From: Byssochlamys sp. IMV 00236
Taxonomy: Eukaryota; Ascomycota; Eurotiomycetes; Eurotiales; Thermoascaceae
Assembly: GCA_001931875.2 (NCBI GenBank)
Contig: MSJH02000810.1
Location: 693,535-757,534 of the forward strand
Direction of reading: 5' to 3'
Length of the DNA stretch: 64,000 nt
In this document: in pieces, positions 1-10,879 of the stretch
Position numbering within the stretch: position 1 is the first letter of the stretch
Layout of the letters: every line of letters begins with the position of its first letter
Position numbers and translations under genes: made by a program
The notes under the pieces: model-generated
Told to the model about the DNA's origin: nothing
The model's database searches: none
The model's input: the letters and a program-made list of their open reading frames with translations, nothing else

Positions 1-3000
1 GATGTAGTTTCCTAGCGAATGACGATATAGACGACGCTGGAAGCGAGGATAAGGCCGTGAGCGAGGCCGGGAGAGCTTTCGACGGATTCTCGGGTTCAAT
101 GCCGGGTAGAATTGAAAGGGGATGGTCTGAAGGCCAACGTGCGGATTTGATGCATTGCAACAGGGTGATCATCTGGCAGCAAGCAGATATGTAACCAAGC
201 TCTGCCAGAATATCGATAGACGCTTGGATGACACGGATGCCCTGATCTAAGACCGAGATCTGATCACCGACATAATCAGAAATTGGCAGGTCAATTCTTG
301 ACATGTATGCTTGGAGGAGAAGGAACGCCTTCACATGCGGATCCCACATTGGAAGATCACCCATTGACTCCACCGACAAAGGAAGATTAAGCGCAAGCTC
401 CGCGTTGATCAGGTCTTCGTTGTGACGGACGGGTAGCTCATCGAATTCTGTGGCCGAGCACATCCAACTGAGCACGTCGTGGAAGGTAGGATCACGCTTG
501 GCATGAGACATCAAGTATCTGACAGTCTTATGCGAGAGATAGTAGAAACTCATGATCTTTCCGTAAGGTGTTGGATCAACATCTCCTGTAGCAGAATCGA
601 AGACAACACAGGATGATTCGGCCAGCTCACTAAGAGACTTGTCAACCAGATCAATCATGAAGTCAGAGGCTAACTGCTGCGCAGCTATCGTGTTATGTTC
701 TTCAGCCGATATCTCAAGGCCATAATATGAAGGGTTCTTGTGCAACCTGCGGAAGAAGAACGTCCAAGTCAGGTAGTCGAGAGCATCCTGCTTGGTTTTG
801 ATAGTTCCTGCAGAAACTTCGGCACCCAAGTGGTTGTCGAGGACTTTGTGTAGGGTCGACTCTACTGGAAAGCCAGTGTGAAGGAAATGCTTATAGAACG
901 CCTTCTTAGAATCCTGCGTGAAAATACGAGCTATTCCAGAGGAATCGAACTGGGGACGTCCTGCACGACCCAGCATTTGAAGAACATCGGTCAGATCCAT
1001 GTCCTTGTAAGCTTCGATCTTTGCGTCGAAGTATTGCGTGCCCTTAACAACCACTAGATGTGCGGGCAGGTTGACACCCCAGGCAAGGGTACTGGTAGCA
1101 ACGAGGACCTGAATCTTGTTGTTTGCAAATAGTTCCTCAGCTAGCTGTCTGTCAGACTCAACTAGACCAGCATGGTGCAGACCAATCCCGAAGCTGAGTG
1201 CTTCACGAAGTGCATCGTCTTTGACACGTGCAAGGTTGAGCTGGAGATCCTCTTCGGACATGCGAACAAACCGCCGGGGGTTGTCTTCCATACCACAATA
1301 GTTAATGAGATCCTTGGCCGTTAGACGTGTCTGTCGTCGAGAAGCGACGAAGACGATCACAGGCTTATCAGGTGAGTGGCTCTTGATGGCAAGAAAGGTA
1401 GGCCGGTTCATCGATTGCATAAGTGGGCAGAAGCCGCGCTGTTCCGGAAAGCCATCAATATAGATTTCTAGCGGCACAGGACGCACAGAATGTCTGAAGT
1501 TGAACAGCCCCTCCTTGACGCCTAGCCAGTTCCCAAGATCAGTGGCATTAGCACAGGCAGTGGACATGCCTAGCAGCCTAACAGCACCTTTGGACTGAGA
1601 AGCGATATAGTTCATACGGGATACAATAATCTCCAGAATAGGACCACGGTCACCACCCAGCAGATGGATCTCGTCAATGATGACTAGGCTGACTTGTCGC
1701 ACGTATCCCCTAGTTTGCCAGCTGCGGGATATACCATCCCATTTCTCGGGGGTAGTGATGATGATATCTGCATCTCTGATAGTCCTAGTGTCTGGCGTAT
1801 TGTCACCAGTCAACTCGACAAGCTTCAGTCCCATGGGGGCCGTTAATCTCTTCCCCCAATCCTGCACACGCTCTCTCACGAGAGCTTTCATAGGTGCGAT
1901 ATATACCACCTTCGAGCCCGGTTTCTCTCGGAATGCCCACCACATAGCCAGCTCTGCTGCTACTGTCTTTCCACTTCCGGTGGGAGAACCAAGAAGCACA
2001 TTGGACGGAGTATGGTATAACGTATGGAATATCTGTGTCTGCATCGGATTGAAAAATTGGAACCGCTGCCCATATATCTCCTCTAGGATTGGGTTCTTCA
2101 AGGCGGAGATAGGTAACGGTTGGAGGTCCAGCAAATCCGTATAGACACTTTCAGTATCGGGACGGATCAAATGCTGGAAGGAAACGGGAGTAACGGTTTC
2201 AGCGCCCAGCCACCTATCGGACACAGCCCGGACGTAAATTTGACTTGGCAGTGGGTCAGATAAAGGAATAGTGAAGTTGAGTTCGTGTTCGTCGTGAAGT
2301 TTCTTCCGACTAAGGATGAAGTATTCATGGTGGTATATCTCGGACGTGTCCGAATTCTCAACCCAGATCCAATAGGGCTCTGAGGCACCGTGATGTCTAT
2401 CGTTCCAAGTAAACTCGGGGTAGACATGCAGACGGATGCGGAGGACATCCCTGTTCAACGGCGCAATTTCAGCCTCAACGCTTAGAGTCGGGAAATTATC
2501 TAGAAGCTTGGCTAGAGTCTTGCCCATACGCTGATTATGAACGAGCTGTCCAATCTCAGCTGTCTCCATGTCCCTCATAGATTCTATAGAAGATGTCGGC
2601 AACTTCTCGTCGAGATTCTTGAGAATCGGCTGAGGCAAATCGAATTGATGGAAAGGGTGCTGGAAGGGCCAGATCTGCTTCTCAATCGATTTACACATTG
2701 AGAGGAGTACCTGACATTGATAACCCCATCGACGATTGAGTGCTATCATGAACAGAGCGCGACAAATTCGAGCAGCATTTTGAGCCACATAGGCTGAATC
2801 GGACACAAGAGCGAAATCTTCCAGTCTAGCGCGGGAAATGTACGACTGAAGTAGGATATTCGTTTTTGCATGGGCTGAATCGTTTCCTCCTTCGACCTCA
2901 GTCTGCACCGCTTCCTCACGTAGCCTTTCTAGTTCCTTCGATTCATTGTCTCTGGACTGTATGTTGTCGAACTCACCACTCATGCTAATCATCCTGAGCA

Positions 3001-5473
3001 CATCAGCCTCGCTCGCTTGTGCGTGCATCATTTCATTGAAGATCTCAATGGAAGTCTGCAGGACGTAATACTGGCTTGCAATCCGGCCAACATCTTTAGC
3101 ACGAAGCTCTTCAGTCTTCTCGTTGAATATGATCATCTGGCTTTTCTGCAGCACACGTGCCGCTTGAATGATTAATTGACGGCGTCTCTGGACCAGCATC
3201 GGGTCATCACGGATCTCTGCCCAGTCGATCCCATAATTTCGTGGCTCCCGTTTCATGCGAACGAACAGATAAGAATATCCAAGCCATTGCACAGCTTCTG
3301 CCACTGAAGTGACGGTGCCCAGTGAGATCTCTGCATTCAGATTGTCGACCAGTTTACTAGAGAACCTGGATTCGATAGGTTGTTGTGCAGTTACAGCAGA
3401 CAGGTAGTGGTGTAGCTTGTCGTGAGTGGTGCAGATAAAGCCAATACCTGTGTCTTGGAATTGTGGACGACCCGCACGACCAAAAATCTGCAGCACATCG
3501 AGAATCCCAAGATCAACAAATTTACCCTCCTGTGCACTATACAACTGTGTTCCCTTGATGACGACGGCAGCCGCTGGCAGGTTGACACCCCAAGCCAGAG
3601 TCGCAGTACAGCAGAGTACCTTGATCAAACCTTCAGAGAACATCCGTTCCATGAGGTTGCGGTCAGTTCTTGCCATTCCCGCATGATGTGTACCGAAGCC
3701 ACTGACAAACAAGTCCCGCAGTTCACGCGCCCGAGCATTCTTCAGATCCTTTAGCGCTTGAGAATAGTGTTCGTGGTCCTGGGAACCGAACAGCGCCTCG
3801 CAGCCGTCTTCGATGGCCATCTGCCGCAGCATCCGTGCAGTTTGGACGGTATCCTTCCGGGAGTGCACGAACACCATGACCTGGTGGCCTCGCTCCAGCA
3901 TGTCTCTTACTTTCTCAAAAGCGACAATGTCAAGGTTCTCGCGAGACTCCTTCTTTCCTGGTTTTCCTTTCACGCCAATGAAATGCTGTTCGAGAGGAAC
4001 AGGACGGAACGATGAGTCGAAGAAAAAAAGGCCCGCCATTCTGTTGACCTTCAGGAAATCGGCAACGTCTATATAGTTCGGTAGAGTTGCAGAAAGACCC
4101 ACGATACGAATAAGAGATTGCGTGCTCTCTACCTGCCGCTCCGTTCTAGCCACCAATGATTCAATGACGGCACCACGCTCATCGTGCAGCATATGAACTT
4201 CATCGATGATGAGAAGACGGACTTTTTGTACGAGTTCCGTATCACCAGTGCTTTTCCGCGTAACAACGTCCCATTTCTCAGGAGTTGTCACGATTATCTG
4301 CGTCTCCACAATCTCTCGTTTGGTTAGCTGCATATCACCAGTCAGCTCACGGACCTGAATTCCCAACCAGGCAAGCCGCTTGCCCAACTTTTCGGTGACT
4401 TCAGCAGCTAGAGCCTTCATTGGAGCAACGTAGACAATCTTGAAATCATCAACGTTGACTGTAAACTCGGTAGCATCGGGCTCCTCCGCTGGATTGGGAA
4501 CGCAATTCCTGCCAATGGCATTTAGAATTGTCAACATGGCTGCATCCGTTTTACCAGCTCCAGTCGGAGCACAGATTAGCATATTCTCGCTAGTCTTGTA
4601 GGCAACCTCATAGAGCAGACTCTGCATCCTATTGAGAGTTTTGTATCCTTTGAACGTGCCCCTGCACAAGTGGTCTAAATCTGATATGCGTACGAGCTTC
4701 TGATTGGGAGCAAGTGAACCGACTTTAGCAGCCGGAATCTCGAATTCAGTGTATCTCTGTTCCTCGATCTGCCTGCTTCCGATTGGAAGTCCATATTTCT
4801 TCCCTCCAAGTGCCAGGGTGTTACGCGAGTCGTGCATCTTGTATACATGAGGGTATTTCGGCTCCTCCCTGTTTTGTCCCGGCGCTAGAGTCGCATGCTT
4901 ATGCTCGAAATCCTGTCGACGAAGCATTTGCTCGCGTTCGGCCTTTGTGTGTAGTTTACCGGTGAAGAGACCGTCCGTTTGCGACTGACCTTTGCCTGTT
5001 GTAGGAGCAAGGATGTCTGCCCGGTGAGCTATTATATCAATAACTAAGTCGAGATCATCGAAGCCCACAATCTCTGCGAGAGACATTTGCAGTTCATCAT
5101 CACTGCTGTCAGTAGCCAGTACTGCTGTAATCTGCTGTACGATTTCCGCTACATCGAGACCCGGCTTCTTAGCCGCAAGGGCCTGGCATTTCGATTCGAG
5201 CCAGGTATAGTCGTAGATAGATGAAGTAGGTAACGGAACACCATCAATGTCGTCTAACTCGTCAAGGCTCTCGTCATCGGAACTGATGACGTCCCAGATA
5301 TCATCCACAGTACCTGGAGAGGAGTAGTCTTCATCAATATCCAGCTCGAGATCTGAACCATAGTTGATCTCATCTTCAGCCTCTTTTCTTGGTAGCTTCA
5401 GCTCTGCGATAGCTTGCCGCATAGCAGACAACTGGCTGAGCCACTGCGACTCTGCAGAAGATACTCCCGCCAT
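1..5473 (-). CDS. slh1: Slh1/ASCC3-type Ski2-like RNA helicase, partial (C-terminus cut by window edge)
   Basis: A single open frame starts at the ATG at 5473-5471 (MAGVSSAESQWL) and runs without a stop off the left edge, about 1824 codons. Two helicase cassettes are visible. The first has GAGKT near residue 305, DEVH near 423 and SATLPNY. The second has GSGKT near residue 1162 and DEIH near 1265. A Sec63-type unit lies between them, and GRAGRPQF is present in both. In this family the protein is a cytosolic, ribosome-associated 3'-5' helicase of the ribosome-quality-control trigger complex (yeast Slh1, human ASCC3). The spliceosomal paralogue Brr2 has the same layout. I prefer Slh1 because the acidic N-terminus (residues 35-80) is short and the visible length fits a protein of about 2000 residues. 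Roughly 200 C-terminal residues of the second Sec63 unit are missing. No intron is needed. Confidence 0.85.
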   Translation of the reverse strand, partial: MAGVSSAESQWLSQLSAMRQAIAELKLPRKEAEDEINYGSDLELDIDEDYSSPGTVDDIWDVISSDDESLDELDDIDGVPLPTSSIYDYTWLESKCQALAAKKPGLDVAEIVQQITAVLATDSSDDELQMSLAEIVGFDDLDLVIDIIAHRADILAPTTGKGQSQTDGLFTGKLHTKAEREQMLRRQDFEHKHATLAPGQNREEPKYPHVYKMHDSRNTLALGGKKYGLPIGSRQIEEQRYTEFEIPAAKVGSLAPNQKLVRISDLDHLCRGTFKGYKTLNRMQSLLYEVAYKTSENMLICAPTGAGKTDAAMLTILNAIGRNCVPNPAEEPDATEFTVNVDDFKIVYVAPMKALAAEVTEKLGKRLAWLGIQVRELTGDMQLTKREIVETQIIVTTPEKWDVVTRKSTGDTELVQKVRLLIIDEVHMLHDERGAVIESLVARTERQVESTQSLIRIVGLSATLPNYIDVADFLKVNRMAGLFFFDSSFRPVPLEQHFIGVKGKPGKKESRENLDIVAFEKVRDMLERGHQVMVFVHSRKDTVQTARMLRQMAIEDGCEALFGSQDHEHYSQALKDLKNARARELRDLFVSGFGTHHAGMARTDRNLMERMFSEGLIKVLCCTATLAWGVNLPAAAVVIKGTQLYSAQEGKFVDLGILDVLQIFGRAGRPQFQDTGIGFICTTHDKLHHYLSAVTAQQPIESRFSSKLVDNLNAEISLGTVTSVAEAVQWLGYSYLFVRMKREPRNYGIDWAEIRDDPMLVQRRRQLIIQAARVLQKSQMIIFNEKTEELRAKDVGRIASQYYVLQTSIEIFNEMMHAQASEADVLRMISMSGEFDNIQSRDNESKELERLREEAVQTEVEGGNDSAHAKTNILLQSYISRARLEDFALVSDSAYVAQNAARICRALFMIALNRRWGYQCQVLLSMCKSIEKQIWPFQHPFHQFDLPQPILKNLDEKLPTSSIESMRDMETAEIGQLVHNQRMGKTLAKLLDNFPTLSVEAEIAPLNRDVLRIRLHVYPEFTWNDRHHGASEPYWIWVENSDTSEIYHHEYFILSRKKLHDEHELNFTIPLSDPLPSQIYVRAVSDRWLGAETVTPVSFQHLIRPDTESVYTDLLDLQPLPISALKNPILEEIYGQRFQFFNPMQTQIFHTLYHTPSNVLLGSPTGSGKTVAAELAMWWAFREKPGSKVVYIAPMKALVRERVQDWGKRLTAPMGLKLVELTGDNTPDTRTIRDADIIITTPEKWDGISRSWQTRGYVRQVSLVIIDEIHLLGGDRGPILEIIVSRMNYIASQSKGAVRLLGMSTACANATDLGNWLGVKEGLFNFRHSVRPVPLEIYIDGFPEQRGFCPLMQSMNRPTFLAIKSHSPDKPVIVFVASRRQTRLTAKDLINYCGMEDNPRRFVRMSEEDLQLNLARVKDDALREALSFGIGLHHAGLVESDRQLAEELFANNKIQVLVATSTLAWGVNLPAHLVVVKGTQYFDAKIEAYKDMDLTDVLQMLGRAGRPQFDSSGIARIFTQDSKKAFYKHFLHTGFPVESTLHKVLDNHLGAEVSAGTIKTKQDALDYLTWTFFFRRLHKNPSYYGLEISAEEHNTIAAQQLASDFMIDLVDKSLSELAESSCVVFDSATGDVDPTPYGKIMSFYYLSHKTVRYLMSHAKRDPTFHDVLSWMCSATEFDELPVRHNEDLINAELALNLPLSVESMGDLPMWDPHVKAFLLLQAYMSRIDLPISDYVGDQISVLDQGIRVIQASIDILAELGYISACCQMITLLQCIKSARWPSDHPLSILPGIEPENPSKALPASLTALSSLPASSISSFARKLH

Positions 5474-6003
5474 GATTCGTTTCCTTTCTCGGGCAAATCT
5501 GACTGAATGCAGTTTTGACGTAGACAGGGATGGGAGGTGGCGGTAAGACGAGGGAATGACTCAGTTAGACCCGATAAGAGATCTTCAGGCTGGTGAGTCC
5601 CAGGTATAGGACTCTGTTGTATAAGCGATTATTGTCTTCGAGAAGATGACAAAAACAACTGTGCTAAAATTGTCACCCCGCGCGGGTACGGCGATTGTAA
5701 CTTTAATTTATCGCCCAGGCTAGATACTCGTGGTTTAGCGCAGATATGACGCTCAGACCAAGTGGGAAGGCGGTGCGGTGGCAGCGCGTCTCAGACCGGT
5801 TGTCAGGAGATAACTAGCTGACATCGATCCAGGCAGTACTAATCGCTTCCTCTCGCCATCTCCCTTGACAAGCATCCAAGCGCGTCTTTATATTACTGAA
5901 CAGCAGATCTGCATTTTGACGAATCTCTGCGTCCTACACCTCTCCGCTAGGGTTCTCTCCGGTTGTCCTCTTATTTGTCCGCCATTATCAGCCCGCCACC
6001 ACC
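5474..6003. promoter_or_regulatory. Divergent intergenic region between the helicase and YKT6 genes
   Basis: These 530 bases separate two divergently transcribed genes and must hold both promoters. I see no TATA box, no long repeat and no convincing open frame. A pyrimidine-rich stretch runs into the YKT6 start. Confidence 0.5.
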
Positions 6004-7090
6004 ATGCGGAACGTCTTGTTCATCGGTGTACGTTTCAATGGCAAGAGTCCACTTTGAGCTGCAGGCTGCTAATTTCCTATACTAGGTATTTCTGAAATCT
6101 CCCGATTCTGCCCTGAAATCTGCCGATCCTGCTGCGAAATCGAATGCCGTGCAGCTATGTGGCGAGGAGGATCTCAGCGACTTTCGGTGGTATAAGGGCA
6201 CGTACGTCTCCTTTCGTCCCTTGTCTTGGCAGACGAATTGAAGAAACAACTCTCAAATGATATATGATACTGATATTCAGTATTCTGAAGTATCCGCGAA
6301 TTCATGGTGACTTATTGTGACATCTTCGTGCAGCGTTCACAGCCAGGTGTGCCAATGGCCATCCGCCAGGAAGTACAGGGAGAGGGATATGTATGACAAC
6401 TCCGTTTGCCCACTTGAAACTTTTCGAGTCCTCCTGATTCTGACATTTCAAGAACTTCCATGTGTTTTCCCGGTCAGAGGGTGTGGCAGCTGTTACTATC
6501 GCACGTCAGAGTTACCCTGATTTAGTGGCACACAGTCTTAACAGAAAAGTGCTCGATTCTTTCCTCACCAAATACCCAACCTCATCGTTCCAGGGCCACA
6601 CTGCAGAGAGCCACCCGTTCGATTTACCAGAGCTGAAGGAGTACATTGTCACCTATCAGGACCCAAGTAAAGCCGATAGCATTTCGAGGGTCCAACAGGA
6701 GCTGGGCGAGACAAAGCAAGTCTTACATAAGACTATCGAACAGGTGAGAAACCCCTTTCCGCCAGTTTTCTAATTTATCACGCTTAGCCCGTTTCTTTTG
6801 GTGAGCATCATGCGAACTTGCACCTAACATATAGCACATCGCTTTCATCTCATCCCGTTCTGTGTATGCTGCAGTGGTAAACTAGGCTAAGCTTACATTA
6901 TAAATCCCAGGTCCTGGAGAGAGGCGAAAAGATCGATTCTCTTGTTCAAAAGTCCGACTCGTTGAGTTCTCAGAGTAAAATGTTCTACACACAGGTACGT
7001 TGAAAAGAGTAACGCTGCCAGGAGAAGCTCTTCCTGCTAACTTCCTGAAAATAGGCCAAGAAGCAGAACTCTTGCTGCTCTGTAATGTGA
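6004..7090 (+). CDS. ykt6: YKT6-like R-SNARE, six exons
   Basis: Exons are 6004-6027, 6086-6201, 6291-6390, 6453-6743, 6911-6994 and 7055-7090, giving 216 residues. Introns 1, 2 and 5 have GTACGT donors; the others start GTATGA and GTGAGA. The N-terminus (MRNVLFIGVF) fits the longin fold. The C-terminal coiled coil contains LHKTIEQVLERGEKIDSLV with the zero-layer Arg in ERGEK, and the protein ends NSCCSVM, a prenylation CAAX box (CSVM) preceded by a palmitoylatable Cys. YKT6 is a lipid-anchored SNARE acting in Golgi, vacuolar and autophagosome fusion. The longin half looks unusually diverged and the protein is about 15-20 residues longer than typical, with extra length around FLTKYPTSSFQGHTAES. 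A second, more conserved copy elsewhere in the genome is possible. Confidence 0.85.
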
Positions 7091-7988
7091 AAAGCCAGCC
7101 TTGCGCCTTTTCTGGCGGGTTATGGCCCTGCAAGCCCATGCTCCTGGTTTAATGTCACCTTGGCTAGATCTGTTTTCGTCCGTTCATTTTCCTTTGTGAG
7201 ATGTTGCACCTTCTGTCTGAACTCACATTGAACCATCTGCTAGCACCTTTCTTAATGACATGCGTTGTCGGAACGTATTCTCATCGTTGATCAACATTAC
7301 ATCTTATCTTGGCCTTGCTTGAGAAATGGAGACAATAGGACAGCTACGATCCTCTTGTAGCATGAGTAACGAAAATATTTTGCCTCTCCTTCTTCCACCG
7401 ACTTGCTCTTTCTCGCTGCTATCGCTGTGTTATGTCTCGCGGTTATATAGTATACGGTCAGATTGGAATTGAAATGTGCATATATAGAAATATCTGGAGC
7501 GAAGCTCGCTGAGCTTGAATCCTCTAGCAACTAGCTCAGCCTATTTACCTCTATGAGTGGAGCTAGAAAGGCGTGGGAGAAACCCGACAGGTCTGCCCGT
7601 AGGCAGGCTCCGACAATATATAGTTAACTGAACTTCCCCATTAGTCAACAAATCCCCGCAGGTGTGTTTTTTTTGTGGTCCGATCAATCAGGTATTCTTC
7701 TTTTACTATTGTGGCTTTCTGAACTGCTAAGATTACTTGTATTAATGATACTCTCTTCTCTGTGTGTATAGAACTAGATATTCCTTTTGAACGATGAGAA
7801 ACACCCTAACGCCGTAGTGGGTATACGGCTACATGGCAAAACGAGCCACAATCAACTAGGGGAAATAGGTGCGCGCAAAATGGCAGAATGTAAATGATAG
7901 TCCGAAAATCAGAAAGAACAATTATAGCAGAAGGATCAGAATCCATAGATGGATAATATTGAAAGGTTAATTAATAGACGCGGGAACC
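7091..7988. other. Convergent intergenic region, no gene seen
   Basis: About 900 bases lie between two genes that end towards each other. The sequence is moderately AT-rich with T-runs, as expected for two 3' untranslated regions. Short open frames here, for example minus 7297-7530, have no recognisable motif. Confidence 0.4.
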
Positions 7989-9544
7989 TCAAGTCTCAGG
8001 TGGGATATTGATATCGAAATCCTCCGTCACGTCCGCTACCCGGCCGAGGATACACTTCGTTCGATAGAGCAATGCTTCCATCCCAGGGACAGCATGACGG
8101 TGCTTCTGGAGAAGATGGTCCATGAAGGGGGATATGTCTTCGAATTTCTCGCATTGTGTTTTGCGTTCCGCGCAGCAGAAGATGCAGCCAAATATCTTCT
8201 TGGTGACGTGTGATTTCGCCAGGAAGACCCAGCGGTAACGGATCCCGGTGGCTTTATGGATGTGCACACTATGGTCGAATGCTCGGGTGGATTTGGCAGC
8301 TCCTCCGACCATTAGGCCTTCGTAGGGACAACTCCGACATTGCCAGAAAGGGATGTCATTATACATTCCAGCAGGGCGAGTTGCTTTTCTGAAGGCATTC
8401 TTGTCTCCATCTTGCAGCTTGCCTGCGCCTCTACAGAAGCCTGCAAACTTATTCGCCTCGCAGGGAAGGTAAAGTGTTATTGATACACCGCTGAGGACGG
8501 CAATTGTCCCGTTGAGAGACGATTCTTCTTTGGAAGGAGACTCTCCGCCATGGAAAGGGGGGTCTTGAGGATGATCGCCCCAGACTTGGTCTGATCCGCT
8601 TTGGTGGCTTGAAGGTGGAGAGCTATCTTCGTCCTCACTGGAGGCTTCTTTCGTCCATGGATTGTCTTCCTCTGGAGGCAAGAATTGGTCCGCGTAAGAG
8701 GACAAGGTCTGTCTTCTGGCGGTTGCACGTCGCTCGCGGTCACGTTGTTCCGGCATCTGCAATAGTGACGGAGTATCGTTACGCCTCACACTGCTGTCTC
8801 CTTCTCCATCTATTTCGCTAACAGGAGTAATGCGGGATTGTCGACTCGAGGGTAGTAAACCGCTCAAGGACCGTCTCTTCGACGCAAAGAATGAGCTGAA
8901 TGATGCAGTCCTTCGACCAGGCGCGGGACCCTGGGGTTCAGCGATAGAGGGGAACTGATCTGTCAGTGAGGAAGAAAACGGATTGATGAACTGAGGATCC
9001 CTCGCTCCAGGTATTAACATAGCACCTGGCCCTACCCGTATCGGCGCTGCTGCTTCCATCCTCTGATATAACTCATAAAGAGCCCTGATAGCGCTGAATC
9101 GACTTTCTTCCGAAACCGTCTGTAGGACGACAAAGTCGACCTCGACATCGCCATTTGATGACCCGCTTAGACTTTTTAGAAGGGCCATCTGGAGCTTGAT
9201 AATGATATCTTTCATCTGTTCTCGGGCAATCTGATCTCCCTGTTCATACTGTGCCCCGAACCTGCGGAAATTGCTGTCGTACTCGGTCTGAACTGCTGGC
9301 GGTCCGCTAGCCAAAGAGCGCTCAAGGTCCTGTATTTTTTGCTCTGCTGATCTTCTCCTCTTTGCTTCTCTCTTCTCTTTGATGCGCTTGACAAGCTCGG
9401 CTCCATCAGTATAAGCAGACACAACTGTAGACGTCAGTAACCGAGTACACAACAGAGCTATGAAGTATATATGTGACGGTCACCCTGAGACGACGTACTC
9501 GCTGCCACACAGGCCACGACGGCCACCACCTCCGCACCAGACAT
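7989..9544 (-). CDS. Fungal protein of unknown function with a STAND-like N-terminus and Cys/His-rich C-terminus
   Basis: Exon 1 is 9544-9499 and exon 2 is 9424-7989, with a 74-nt intron (donor GTACGT, acceptor CTACAG), giving 493 residues. This start yields MSGAEVVAVVACVAAIVSAY, a hydrophobic opening often seen at the N-terminus of fungal STAND/HET-type and related proteins. A basic coiled-coil stretch (KRIKEKREAKRRR) follows, then a long Ser/Pro-rich disordered middle (residues about 165-330). The last 150 residues contain spaced pairs FWQCRSCPYEG and FGCIFCCAERKTQC followed by HLLQKHRH, which could bind zinc. I do not recognise a characterised homologue. A role in signalling or heterokaryon-type recognition would be only a guess. 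Confidence 0.75.
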
Positions 9545-10879
9545 CGCGATGAAGTCAGGGAGGCAGGGTCGTGAGTCAGATAAGCCTAAAGCTATCTACG
9601 CAGGCTGGAAATATGACCGAGCTGAATATGGAAAAGCAAGAATTTGGGCGGCCTTCTCAGCATGCAACAATACAACGAAGAATACCTAGCAGTAAGAAGT
9701 TGAAAGAAAGTGAGGTAAGAAATGGAGATCAAGAGTGACAGAGGGAGCGATAAGTCGAGTGTCTGGGGGGAAGGGTGCCCTGCAGGCGAGCAGCTTCCAA
9801 AATGAGGCTTGCTCGTACAGATCACGGACCTCTGGGGCGCCGCTCCTACAGGCTGTGTTCGACGCGGTGGCTGGCTTTGGGATTAGAAATCCAAGAGGTC
9901 GTTATCTTCGGATGGCACTGGTTAGGTTGTTGGCCCTCGATGCCTTCCACCGATCATTTGGAGCCGCAAGCGATGCCCTTATCATACAAACAGGTCCAGG
10001 GTCGGGCGCTTATCATCGAACAGGTTCAGGTTCGTGGCAGCATCTATCATACCAATGAGAACCCGTAGTGCCACCGCGTATTACGTTGCCTCGAATGGGT
10101 GATGGATGGCCCTAAAGCATCAGCCGAAATGGAAGAGCTTGCGGACGAGACGACACGAGACTGGGGTTCTGACTACCTCGATTGAAGCTTTGCTCCTTGA
10201 TACAACTGAGCCAAATACATTGCCGCGGCACATCCGATACCCTGCAGCGTGCTTGCATGGGCGAACAGGAAGAATTCATTGAAGCGCCAGCCCTATCATG
10301 CAGAGGTCCCGCGCTGGATCGTCGGGCGTTAGCTGTTGGTGCTTGCTCTTTACCTACCTAGGTACTTTTGTTGTATCGTTCTGGTACCTATTTAGGAAGC
10401 CCTCAAGAATAGATGGGTGCCGCTTAACGGGTATCTGGGGTCAACTCTAGGGTGAAAATCCTATGAATAGTATGGGCTGTGCTGTTGTTGAGGTGGATTG
10501 GTAAAAGACAACGCTGCATAGATGCTAACATAGAGACAAAGACAAAAGGCAAAACATTCAATTATCATCACCCACATTTCACTACCTGATCCATGAAAAA
10601 TCCCAGATGTGTGATGCACAAAATAGCTCTTCAAGCTAACCTCCCCGATGGATACCCCCTTCGAGCGTGACCAGCACCTCGATGACATGTACGAAAAGAA
10701 TAGGCCACCAAAGAGGTAACCGCAAATGACAAAATAAGCAAAACAACAAGCAAGAGTCATGATCATGCAGTGCTTCGTAAATCCAACCATGAACGCCTGG
10801 CCTGAGCCTTGGAAACCTGAAAAAAAAGTTCGCACAGGCATGAACTCGAAATTCGCGAATAAATCGAGAAATTACATCT
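9545..10879. other. Intergenic region, no gene supported
   Basis: About 1.3 kb lies between the start of the Cys/His protein gene and the end of the Rab-like gene. It includes a TACCTACCTAGGTAC-type motif near 10350, common in Aspergillus intergenic DNA. Open frames on both strands (9735-10058 plus, 10461-10841 minus) lack domain signals and good start context. Confidence 0.4.

Noticed and set aside
9735..10058. 107-codon plus frame in intergenic DNA
   Set aside because: No motif, poor start context, and an overlapping frame of similar length in another phase.
10461..10841. 126-codon minus frame with hydrophobic stretches downstream of the Rab-like gene
   Set aside because: It overlaps the probable 3' untranslated region, has no family resemblance, and could only be joined to the Rab by removing its CC lipid signal.
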